Source: Mariannaea sp. PMI_226 (lineage: Eukaryota > Ascomycota > Sordariomycetes > Hypocreales > Nectriaceae). Taken from it: a stretch of 64,000 bases of DNA. Below are positions 23,303-33,131 of the stretch, piece by piece. The stretch is taken from assembly GCA_024336345.1 (NCBI GenBank), contig JANFOG010000005.1, forward strand, positions 1,488,001 to 1,552,000. The letters run 5' to 3'. Under the pieces are notes generated by a model, which saw only the letters and a list, made by a program, of their open reading frames with translations, searched no databases and was not told where the DNA came from. Both the position numbers and the translations under genes were made by a program. The first letter of the stretch is position 1. Each line of letters opens with the position of its first letter.

Positions 23303-24522
23303 ATGTTGTGGTTCATAGGCAATCAACGTGCCCAGGCACAATTCCACAGGGCAAAATGGCGTCTTTTGGTCCTGCTTCCAATTTGGATGCTACAGCTCGG
23401 CCTCACCACCGCCATGATTGGTCTCTTTGCCTGGCGACTGGGAGATACTTTAAAGTCCTACAAGGACCAGGACGATAAGGGTGGAACACCTGTGATCGAG
23501 CTTGTGTAAGTTCTCCCTTTTTATCTCTTTCTACGCACGTCGACAGATTAGCTAACCTGTAAATTCCCGATGAAAGCTGGGAGTGCACTAATGTCGGCCT
23601 TGCATTTATTGCGTCCATCTGCACCTTTGTCGAGGTAGTCAAGTACTCCGCTGAGGCCTTGACGCCGTGGACAATGCTATTCACCCATATTATGAAATTG
23701 ACTTGTTCGGCTGCCATTCTCGCTCTTGATGTTGTTGTCTATGTCCAGCGGCACGACCGAAATTATTCTCTCATAGGCTTGGGCCTCGACGGCGGTTTCA
23801 TGTAAGTTCTCATGCGTAACCATTACATTAACTTCGGTTTATCCTAACGACAATGGATATTTAGTCTTGTCTCCATCATTCTCGTTATCTACGCCGTCCG
23901 AGCTTACAGACGCCTCTCCGTATTCGACGATTATGCCCATCCAATTAATGTGAAACCCTTCGGTTTCAACGATGATATAGAACGCGACACCTCGTACCAA
24001 GGTAGCATTGGTGTCCGATCATCCATGGATGGACGCCTGTCTCTGCGTTCTTCGCGCCTCAGCTTGAGTTCCTCGAAAAACGACGTGGCTCTACAAAAGG
24101 TGGAACAACAGACAACGAGTGTATATAGCCACAAGCGAGATACCCTGTTTGAGGAGTACGTCGCCAGACGGAGCTCCGTTGGGGGATCCGACCGCGCTGT
24201 CAGTGGCGATTTCAGCTGGACGGTTAGCCCGGCCGACTTGCATGATGAGACGGCGAGAAGAGACTCTCTCGGTTCGCCAATTCTCGGCCGGCCAAGAGGT
24301 CTCAGCGCGCCTCGTGCGCCAAGTTATGCCAGCGAGCGAGGACTAGTTGCCGTTCCAGAGGAAGCGAATGAGGCCGAGACCCATGATAAAGCAGCCGAGC
24401 GCAAGAAGGCACAAGAGGCTCTGCTGGGAGGCGAAACTCCGCGCGACAGCATCAGTATTAGTATCACGGGCCCTCCTGTGATCCAGGTAGCTGATGAGGG
24501 GGATTCTAGAAGACATGGATGA
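23303..24522 (+). CDS. four-pass fungal membrane protein with cytosolic Ser/Arg-rich tail
   Basis: Three exons (23303-23505, 23577-23801, 23865-24522) give 361 residues; introns are 71 and 63 bases with GTAAGT donors. Four hydrophobic segments are visible: about residues 20-46 (LLVLLPIWMLQLGLTTAMIG), 74-92 (GLAFIASICTFVEVV), 100-125 (MLFTHIMKLTCSAAILALDV) and 144-160 (LVSIILVIYAV). A polar tail of about 200 residues follows, rich in Ser and Arg, with repeated basic-Ser patches (RLSLRSSRLSLSSSK) suggestive of phosphorylation. The layout resembles small MARVEL-like or tetraspanin-like fungal integral proteins of unknown role, but I cannot name a family. The first ATG was used; the preceding sequence is a CT-rich leader. 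Confidence 0.85.
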
Positions 24523-25340
24523 AACAGTAAAGTAAGAAGTATATTGGAAATGTCTCTAGAGAGTGGTGATGGCAACTTCAAATGCCCATGGAATGGATGA
24601 AAGACAATACCAAGGCACGCGCAGATATATGTATGACTATACCCACGAACATACGGCGTTTTAGAGGACTGGCAGACGTTTTTTACGGGATCAATGAACC
24701 GAATTGTCATGAATCTGATTGTTTACTGCCTACTTATAGCGTTCCTCGCACTAGTTTGCACTTCAAGCAGAAATCCAAGTTGGTTATTTTGACGAGAGTT
24801 ATTAGATTTTTGCATTGAGAAATGGGCGGCGCTGGTGAGATCAAATGAATTGTCGAGACCGAATTTACAACAGTATACAATTCAATTCAATCTCATCTTG
24901 CATATTTCGTGGTGGGGAGAATGCTATGGACCACTATGTCAATCCTCCGTCTCCCGGTTCTCTCGGTGCTCGTTTTTACTTTTCGAGGCACAGATTCCAC
25001 TTTCCAAGTACCAAGTGTGACCTCAATAAAACTACAATGAGTGAATGTCTGTCTTGATATTGCCGTCTGTTATTTTATTTCACAATGATAGCATAGTCGC
25101 ACAATTTGTCCTATCGATTGAGACAAGTCATTGCGCTGTAGGTTAGGTTACTCGTCACTACTTGGGTCACTTCACAGCTGGAGCTTCTTCGAGGGAAAAA
25201 AGAGCCTAGGGGAGACCCAAAGAACGATAGTGAGACCATTAAAAATGCCTTTGGTTGTTAGGTAGATAGAAGAGAGAATCCTGATAGCTAGGCTTGCCTA
25301 TTACAGGCGATCCCACGAGTTTCGTGGCTTCATGATCCAT
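24523..25340. other. intergenic between convergent genes, no gene seen
   Basis: This should contain the 3' UTRs and terminators of the membrane-protein gene (plus) and the HNH gene (minus). It is AT-rich with no supported coding region. Confidence 0.5.
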
Positions 25341-26153
25341 TCACCTCCCAGGACGAGTCTTACCACCCTTCCATCTTAGCTTGCCAACCCATGCAGCCCA
25401 TCTTCTCACCTCTTCCTCTTCTAATAATAGTTCGACGGTGTAATAATACCGAGCAAGCTCCTCATGGTTCTTGAAATGATGCACAAATCGATGACAGGCT
25501 CCACACAACCACGCAACGTTTTGCAGGTCTTCTCTTTTGTGCCAACCACGTTTAACTGCCTTCTCATGTACGAACCGGGGAATCAGGTGGTGGTATGATA
25601 AGGGGATCCAGGCTCTCTCGCACAGCTCGCACGCGTCGGCGCGACTGGATTTGGTGCAAGGCGGAGCCTCAGTCAGGGGAGTGATATATGAAGTCAGAAC
25701 TGGGGCCAAGAAGGCCTCAAGTGAGGATGGTAACCGGGTTTCCACAAGGGGGTCAGTACAGATGAGGTTGTACGTTGCCAGAGTTTCGGCCATGGTTGGG
25801 GGAAAGTTGAGCGAAGTTAGGTTGTGCTTTGTGACAGGGAGTGAATACTGCTCCTGCAGAGCTTCAGACTCTCGCCAGCTCCGATAATCAAGCGTCTGCA
25901 ACTCGTTCGGAAGGCTCAAAAAGATCTCGGTGGCAAGATAGTCCACAAAATCGGCGAGTTCCTCGGCGTCCTGCCCCGGATCCAGACCCGGGGTGGAGGA
26001 TGCGGCGGGCGTCACACAATCACTGGCCTTGCCGCGTCGACGGCGCTTGGGCGGGTCTGGGTTGGTGGATGCGGGCTGCAGCAGTGTAGTGGAGAGGCAA
26101 TCACGAAAGAGTGCGTAGTTGTCAGTGTTGTCCTCGATAGGCGTCATGGTCAA
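25341..26153 (-). CDS. HNH-nuclease-like zinc protein with bacterial-type C-terminal domain
   Basis: An intronless frame of 270 residues. The N-terminal half (1-165) is low-complexity with a basic patch (PPKRRRRGK, about 35-42) that could be a nuclear signal. The C-terminal 100 residues form an HNH-type finger: CELC (C175, C178), YHHLIPR (H188/H189), NVAW and CGACHRFVHH (C217, C220, H221, H225). The order CxxC..HHLIPR..N..CxxCH followed by ELARYYYTVELL and EVRRWAAWV closely matches the layout of small bacterial HNH proteins, which read HHLIPR..LCxxCHxxIH..ELAxxYNTLExL. The family cleaves or nicks DNA in known members; activity here is untested, though the metal and zinc ligands are all present. 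It may be an old bacterial acquisition fused to a fungal N-terminus, or a widespread fungal family. No mobile element surrounds it. Confidence 0.85.
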   Translation of the reverse strand: MTMTPIEDNTDNYALFRDCLSTTLLQPASTNPDPPKRRRRGKASDCVTPAASSTPGLDPGQDAEELADFVDYLATEIFLSLPNELQTLDYRSWRESEALQEQYSLPVTKHNLTSLNFPPTMAETLATYNLICTDPLVETRLPSSLEAFLAPVLTSYITPLTEAPPCTKSSRADACELCERAWIPLSYHHLIPRFVHEKAVKRGWHKREDLQNVAWLCGACHRFVHHFKNHEELARYYYTVELLLEEEEVRRWAAWVGKLRWKGGKTRPGR

Positions 26154-29100
26154 TGGCTTGAGATGGTGATGGATGTGGTGTGACGTGCAGTATGTTTTGT
26201 GTAGCGTTTGTGAGTGAGAATACTGGTATTATGCAGCTGACTTGAAATTATGAGGCAATTGATTTGAGTCAATGGTGATGGTCATTCATTGCTGAATGAA
26301 GCTTGGGTTTTAATCGGGTTCAAAGGTATCATTCGATTTGGCCTACAGTCAAGGGAGAAGCCATTCGAATCAATTCGACTATCCATGCCTCAAGCCCAGA
26401 GGTCCTTTGGCGTGAAGTTGGAGATGCATCATGTACCGGCTGAGTCACCTGGCCGGCGCACTAATCAGATACCTACTTACAGAAGCAAAGGCAGCCTTGA
26501 GGATAGATAGATAGGTACCTTAGGTAGGTATCTACCTAGGTGCCAATGTCTTGGGCGGTCCCGGCGCAGCTCAGCAGTAACAGCAAGCAACTGGAACCCA
26601 GGCTGTTGGCTGTTTCAGCCTACCTTACCTTAGGTGTAGTGGGTCATCGCCGCCCAAAAAACGCCTTGTGAATGTCCAAGCAGAGTAATGATTCATCAAA
26701 TCAACGAATCATCGTCGTTCCCCGTCCAGCTCGAATCATTCACCTAGAGGCCGCCTCGGGGAGGACAGTCAGGCAACCTTTCATGCTTCATGCCTACTTA
26801 CCGAGTGAGGCCACGGAGTTAGCAACAATCAAGACGGAGCCAGAGGACGGCATGTCAGCCGGCTTCTCTTATCAACCCGAGCTGTGCTCTCAATTCGTTC
26901 AAATAGCCTGCACACTCTGAACGGCCACAGGAGGTTGACCACATTGCGCTTGTGGATTGGATTGGATTGGCCTGTCAATTTGCACAGCAGAAGTGAAGGC
27001 ACCTCTCCCAGACTTCTGCCAACACCTTTTGCATTGTGCATGAGAGATAAAATTGAAGGTGGTGGAGTGCGACTCGACGGAGTTATAATCTAATACAAAG
27101 ACAGACTGGATCAAAGAAGTGCCTCAGCTGTGCCTCCCAGCTAAAGCAAACCCCGCTCCTAGTATGCTGACAAGAAGACACAGGCTTGCTGAGGGGGAGG
27201 GGGGGATGAAAAAGCAAAGAAAGTTCCCGAATCTGGCAGTTGAGGGACGGCGACATATGGAATACGTTGAAAACAAGGCATGGGAGATGGTGTTGGTGGT
27301 CGTACTGTAGGTGGTGATGGTTGGTGGTTTTTGGTGGTGGTTGGTGGTAACGTCACCCTCCCAACAGTTGGGCACTGATTACCTACCTACCCAAGGTACA
27401 TATTAGACAACCAAGTGACCAAAACCTACCTCACTATCATGCACTCGAAAACTGCAACAAACCAATGAACTAGCATCATGTTACAGCAACTTTGAAAGAG
27501 GTCGTAAAGGAAGAAGCCCTTCTCTCTCTCCCCCCATGCTCACCACGTGGGACGCGAACTTATAGCAGTGCAAGTCAGTTATTGGTTGATTGGTGGCTGT
27601 GCCGTGAGGCCAGAGACATCGCTATAACTATGGATGTCTTTCATAACTACCTACCTAGCTTCAGAAGGACTCTGTTGAGGGGGAGGACAGAGTTACTCGC
27701 ACGAAATACCGCCTAGCCGTATGCAGATGTAGGGACAGCTGCAGATCCTCTCTTGAGATACAATATTAGTTGATAGATCCTAAAGCCCTGCACTGTGATT
27801 GATGTGCTTATAATATTGCACTCGCTATCTTCGGCAAGTCTAGCTCCGAGCCTGGAGCCTAGCTACGTTGGCTTCTGGCTAAATGTGCAGGCGGGGTCGT
27901 TGAAAGCGCAGATGTGCGAAACAGCAATACAGAACACTCAACCTTCGAAACGCCGGCGCTCTCGGCCCGGCGACATGCTCGGACTTAAAAACACAAAAGA
28001 CAAAAGGTAAGACAAATGTTGTCATACCTATTGGCGAGAGAAAAGCTAGAATCTGCAGTGGGGGTTGGCCTGGACGCTTTATGTTGAGGTCAAATGTGCG
28101 ATGGCGGGGTAAGTAAGTTCCATAGGTTATCATGACACAGTAAGCACCCAAGTACAGATTACTTGATATTGAAACCAAAAGTTTTTGTTATGGAGGGAGG
28201 GGAGAAGGGGAGACGGAGAGGAGAGACTTGGTGTTACTAAGGCACCGATTAGAAGTAAAGAGAGTGGCGATGACGAGGCAGATGACTGTGAAGCGAGGCG
28301 GTGATACCGTCAAACAGGAGAGCAAAGAGAAAACATGGCCCGATTCTGATGGATAATAGAATGCTGATGATGCATTTTGGTCGCTTGGACAATCTTCCTT
28401 CGCCATCATCCATGCGACATTCCAGGATATCTCACGGAGGCTGCGACAAATGCCTAGGTAGCACGCTCCCGTAATTCGGCCCGTGAAACAGGATAAAAAT
28501 TCGTACAAGGATAGCAGCATTAATAATGTGTATCTTGGGCGGCTCCTATTTATTGTTATTATTATTCTTATTTATTTATTTATTTTTTAATATATTTTTC
28601 TTGGGTTTGGTGAAGGGGGCGGACATGCAAGATGAGCAATCCTCGCTTGTATCTCCCCGGCGGTGCATTGTGCGCCGACTTTGTTCCCATGTGAGATCAT
28701 GGTGCCGCCGTTCCCGACTGAGCTTGAGGCCAGCATTGCCCAATGCGTCGAATCGTGGGGGTCTTCGGGCCCTGTCAATTGCCCACCTTGCTATCATGAG
28801 TGACACTATTGGGTAATGTACAGTCCGCCGGGGCCTAAACAAGGCCAGTCCAGTTCAGGGCGGACGCCGCAGCAATGGCGTGCACTCACATGAAAGGGAG
28901 CCTGCGTATTGTTCTCTTTCGCTTTCGCGACCAAGGAGGGCCCGGGACTAGGGCGACGCGGACGACTCTTGGCTCCATGGTTTGGAAACAACATACATAC
29001 ATATCCCCTTTTGCACCCTCTCCTGGTCTCTCTTGTGTCCTTTTCTTTCATACCTTCGATATCCAAACACCTTCTAGATCTGCAGCGATTACTTGATTCG

Positions 29101-29199
29101 ACTTTGATATCTATTTCTGCTTTACAAGACCAATACCCCGCTTCACCAATTCAACAGGACTCAAACTCTACACAAGCCCCCTCCATCTATATCGAAAAC
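26154..29199. other. 3-kb gene-poor region
   Basis: Dense AGGTAGGT/TACCTAGG words lie at about 26505-26545 and 26620-26640 and again near 27380-27400 and 27645-27660. A GGTGGTTGGT-type low-complexity tract lies at about 27308-27350. An AT-rich microsatellite-like TTATTATTT tract lies at about 28545-28600. Frames up to 110 codons exist but none is protein-like. The last 300 bases are the CT-rich leader of the gene at 29200. Confidence 0.45.
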
Positions 29200-29886
29200 A
29201 TGCACGCTTCTAATATCTCTCCGGCTCAGCCGAAGAGGGTTGCCTTCGTCGACAGCATTGCGAACCTCTCTGACCCTCTATCCTCCATGTCGTCCATGTT
29301 CTCTCTCGTCTATCTCCTCACTTTGGCTTATCAAGTCCGGACTCCCTTGCCTGCCGATCAAGAGCGCCTCCTCACTCTCATGCAGACCATGACTATGTCT
29401 CCAACATCAACACCACTTGAAGAGCGGAGGCCCTCCACCACAGATAGGCCATACACCCGTCAGGAAATCACAAACTCATTCATTCACTTCTTGAGCCCGG
29501 TGCTTAACGGCATGGCTGGTATGCTGGAACTACTGTCATCTGTCGACGCTTTCTCTCGCCCTGAGGATTTCCGCGAGTTCTGGAGCCTTGACCGGAGTAA
29601 CCTGATCAGAGACTTTATTGAGAGTGGAGGGCCTCTCCGCAGATGCTTGGAGGGCTACGATGTTCCCTTCCTTGAGGCCTTTGTGCAGGACCCAACATGC
29701 CGCATTGCCCTTGGAAAGAACGCAGGGGCTTTGATGTTGGTGCCTGGCGATGCCCAGGTTGGAGACGATGTCTGGTGGGACGAGGAGGAGGAGCGCTTCA
29801 CCGTGACGAGGCCAGGAGACCACGGCGATCTCCATTTTGAGGAGGAATCATGGAGAGCAGGCCTGGCGGTGCGGTCTGCTACGTGA
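29200..29886 (+). CDS. conserved-looking fungal protein of unknown function, 228 residues
   Basis: An intronless frame, open upstream to about 28909. The ATG at 29200 was chosen because the preceding in-frame segment is a CT-rich leader and the ATG follows an AAAAC context. The product starts MHASNISPAQPKRVAFVDS, then has a helical, mildly hydrophobic stretch (SMFSLVYLLTLAYQV), a Thr/Ser linker, and a second mostly helical region (FIHFLSPVLNGMAGMLELL, then FREFWSLDRSNLIRDFI). The tail is acidic (DDVWWDEEEERF). No signal peptide, membrane anchor, metal motif or catalytic motif is evident and I do not recognise the family. Codon use (many C/G third positions) matches neighbouring real genes, which supports a protein-coding status. 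Confidence 0.75.
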   Translation: MHASNISPAQPKRVAFVDSIANLSDPLSSMSSMFSLVYLLTLAYQVRTPLPADQERLLTLMQTMTMSPTSTPLEERRPSTTDRPYTRQEITNSFIHFLSPVLNGMAGMLELLSSVDAFSRPEDFREFWSLDRSNLIRDFIESGGPLRRCLEGYDVPFLEAFVQDPTCRIALGKNAGALMLVPGDAQVGDDVWWDEEEERFTVTRPGDHGDLHFEEESWRAGLAVRSAT

Positions 29887-30454
29887 TTAAACGACCATGT
29901 CATGAACGGTCTTTGAACGAGATATGAAATTTGATATCAGCAAAGGCGATATGGATTTTTTCAACTTTTCTTTTCTTATTTTCTCACTACTTTTTCTCTT
30001 TTTTTTTTGGCTCTTCTTTTCCTTGGGTGGAATTAAGCGATGGATTGGTGAGGACAGCCATAGTGTGGGAACTTCAACAGAATCATAATCTAGCAAAGGC
30101 GTTTTGGGTGGGCTGTAGGAGTTGGTTAGTGTTGATTACCAGCAGATAGAATTATCCTTACATAGGGTTTTTAGTCCAACAAAGTTAAGATACGATACCT
30201 ACAGCATACTACTGCCCCTCTTGCATGTTTGCTTGCAGCTCCGATGCACACCAATGCACAATTACTTCGTTAGGTAGGGATTATATGCAACCCAAGGATC
30301 TTAGTGCCACAGTGCAAGATTACCGGGGTCTATCGCAAAGTGAACTGAACTGCACCGCCCCACTTTTCCTCCAAACGAAAGCGTCAGGCTTCCAGCTTCA
30401 CGTCTGTATGATCAAAAAAGTTGCTACACTGCATCAATTACATCAGTCAACAGA
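29887..30454. other. intergenic, no gene seen
   Basis: This is the 3' flank of the 228-residue gene with a T-rich tract at 29955-30010, followed by the promoter of the FHA gene. No supported coding region. Confidence 0.5.
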
Positions 30455-31393
30455 ATGGCTTCCGACGAAGAAAAAGACAGATCAACCCGCAGCAGAAGGC
30501 GCCACGATGGGCGAGATAACGATGATCAAGGCCAGCACAGTGAGAGGGGAGGGGAGGATAGGCGATCCAAGCACTCAGATCGTCACTCCAGACCCAATCG
30601 CCAGCGATCACGCGAACGACGCGACAGACGCGACCGACACGAGAGACGCCGCTCTCGCACTCCAGAATCCTCAAGAAAAAGGTCGCGAAGCCGAGACCGT
30701 GACCGCGACCGCGAACGAGATCGAGATGGAGAGCATAGGCGTCGACGGTCGCGTGACAGAGGTAGAGACTCTCGCCGTAATCGAGAGGACAAGGAGGATG
30801 ATGACAAACAACTCGTCAAACGGAGCCCTCTGAAGCGGAACGGGCCCTTGCCACCTCAAGAAACATCATTCGCCATTACAAATGGCGAGGAGCCTGAAAA
30901 GCCCAAGGAGAAACCCAACTTCGGCAACACGGGCGTTTTGGCAGCAGCCTCCAACTCAGTGGCACAGGCAGATGGATCCAGAATTACTCTCAAGTACCAT
31001 GAACCGCCCGAGGCGAGAAAACCATCGCCTCGTGATTTGTGGAAGCTCTTCATTTTCAAGGGAAGTGACTTGGTGGATACAATCGAGCTAAGCGCTCGAA
31101 GTTGTTGGCTTGTCGGGCGAGAAATGTCCGTAGTGGACTTGCCCGCGGAACATCCCAGTATCAGCAAGCAACACGCTGTTTTTCAATTCCGATATACGGA
31201 GAAGAGGAACGAGTTTGGAGACAAAATTGGCAAAGTCAAACCGTACATCATCGACCTCGAGAGCGCTAATGGCACTATGTTGAATGATGAGAAGATTCCC
31301 GAAAGTAGATATTTGGAACTCAGAGACAAGGATATGGTACATTTCGGGAACAGCACTAGGGAATACGTGGTCATGCTGGCGCCCCGAGATTGA
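30455..31393 (+). CDS. SNIP1/Pml1-like FHA-domain protein
   Basis: An intronless frame of 312 residues. The N-terminal 120 residues are an Arg/Asp/Ser-rich alternating-charge region (runs such as RSRDRDRDRERDRDGEH), typical of spliceosome-associated proteins. A linker ending in LKYHEPPEARKP leads into an FHA domain (about 185-312). Its phosphothreonine-binding features are visible: VGRE (Arg about 221), HPSISKQHAVFQF with Ser and His, and LESANGTMLND. This order is that of human SNIP1, plant DAWDLE and yeast Pml1, a subunit of the RES pre-mRNA retention and splicing complex. A nuclear splicing-linked role is therefore expected from the family. Length is close to fungal homologues. The start ATG immediately precedes the acidic MASDEEKDR segment. 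Confidence 0.92.
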   Translation: MASDEEKDRSTRSRRRHDGRDNDDQGQHSERGGEDRRSKHSDRHSRPNRQRSRERRDRRDRHERRRSRTPESSRKRSRSRDRDRDRERDRDGEHRRRRSRDRGRDSRRNREDKEDDDKQLVKRSPLKRNGPLPPQETSFAITNGEEPEKPKEKPNFGNTGVLAAASNSVAQADGSRITLKYHEPPEARKPSPRDLWKLFIFKGSDLVDTIELSARSCWLVGREMSVVDLPAEHPSISKQHAVFQFRYTEKRNEFGDKIGKVKPYIIDLESANGTMLNDEKIPESRYLELRDKDMVHFGNSTREYVVMLAPRD

Positions 31394-33131
31394 AAAACTA
31401 GAAACACCAACTTTTACGCTCCAGGACTCGGCCATTCGTACTGGTTGAGTGAGAACTTCACAAAGACCATGCCCCCTTTACATGGGGCTTTGAACAAAAT
31501 TTGCTTCTTCAGATATGACCAATAGGCCGAAAACTGGCCTCCCCCTTCATGCCACATTATGTTAAAGCTAACGCCGGCGTCAAGCGTCTTGGTGCCCGCG
31601 AGGGTACACCTCTTATTGAGTGAAATTTGGGCAGGTTGGGCTGGAGTTGAAAGCGGTCTTATTTAGTACGAGGGTGTCTTGGAGTACAAAAAGGCGACGC
31701 TTAGTCCATCTTCCATTCCACGGCGCGGGGATCGTCCTCGTTGCACAAACATCATTCAGCAACATTCATTGGTGGGCCAAATAATCCCAATGGCGGAGAG
31801 TTTCAAATCGCTTTATTTACTTACGCTTGCTCGAGAAAGGGGGGTATTACAAGAGCAGCGTGAAGGCTTGAGTGGCGGAATAGCTGACACCTTACTGGTC
31901 TTTTGTGACTTGATTGACTCACCGGGCTCGAAATCACCAAACAGATGGGAAAAGCAGGGCGAGTCAGCCACCGCCATCTTCGCAGTGCGTACTTGAAAGA
32001 ATGAGCTCGCCATCGTCACGCGTTTTGTATGGACGGCGATCCCATCCGCTGCCTAGGGGTTAACAGGGCCGCCTCGACGCGTGGCTTCAAGGACTCAGCA
32101 GTCCTAGAGAGGCGTTGACTGTCATTTTGCTCAGGAGGCCAACCGCTAATTGGTCGGTTTAAATCAGTCGAACTCAGGGTATGAGTCTGGATGTTGAATG
32201 GTGGTGGTTGCCATACTTGTGTGTACTGTGGTAGAAGATAGAGTTGTCTTTTCCCTTACTCTAGCTAAGGCGGGACTGTCTGAGAAGATCCACGGCATTT
32301 AACTGAGATCCCGAATGTGTGTGATAATCAAGACATAATGTCAACATGGGGCAAGGTTCCCCATACTCACTCAACTGACCTGCATGTTCCCGAGACCGCC
32401 GCTAATGCTACCAACCGGCTCAGCCCGCGATATCCCGGCTGCCCGACTGCTCGGCACCCCCCCACCGCCGAGTCAAACCAGTTGTCATGCAAAAACAACT
32501 GTTGGCAACGCGCAAGGGAGGGTTTAGGATTGCCTGCATTTTGAGCCTCATCCAAAGGAGCACCATTTCCTGGCCCCCATGTGATTCGTCATTTAGGGAC
32601 CAACGCCAATCCCTTCGGTTAGGAAACGGGCAATCCGAGACTAGGTACTGTAGAGAGGTCTGTTAGGGTCGGGCGGGCAGTGAGCAATGTTGTTCTTCCC
32701 GGGCGAGAGAGCTGAGCCCCAAAATGCGACGACAGATGCTCTTATTGGTATCATTAGTACTTCCCCCTCCACACCCTCAGCCCAACCCGGGCTCAGCTGG
32801 TTCAATATCCCCCTGTTCTCGTGACAAAACCGCCTACCGTGCGGGGGGTGGTTGCATTGCCTGGTTGTCTCCCTGGGCCAGAGCGAGGAGTGTGGCCACC
32901 CGCCCCCAGTTGAAGAAGTATCAGGCAGCACGTTTTCTTTGGTAGCCTCATGCTCATGCCAGCCTCGCAGCGCTTGCCTTCTCTGGCCTTTTATAATCGA
33001 CCATGTCTCCAATCACTCGCTGTGTTTTGTTTCTTCTTAGTCCCCCGCTTCAACTAAGTTACCCTGTATCCAATGACAGGATAAATAATACCACTTACAC
33101 CCTCTGATGTTTTACCTACCATCGGCGCATC
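31394..33131. other. 1.7-kb intergenic region, no gene seen
   Basis: It holds the 3' flank of the FHA gene and the promoter/leader of the NLR-like gene. Frames up to 123 codons overlap each other on both strands and do not look coding. Confidence 0.45.

Noticed and set aside
28188..28520. 110-codon minus-strand frame with Cys residues
   Set aside because: No signal peptide, no splice evidence and purine/pyrimidine-biased DNA; not supported as a gene.
30225..30833. 202-codon frame overlapping the start of the FHA gene
   Set aside because: It lies out of frame over the Arg/Asp-rich coding region; repeated codons there keep other frames open.
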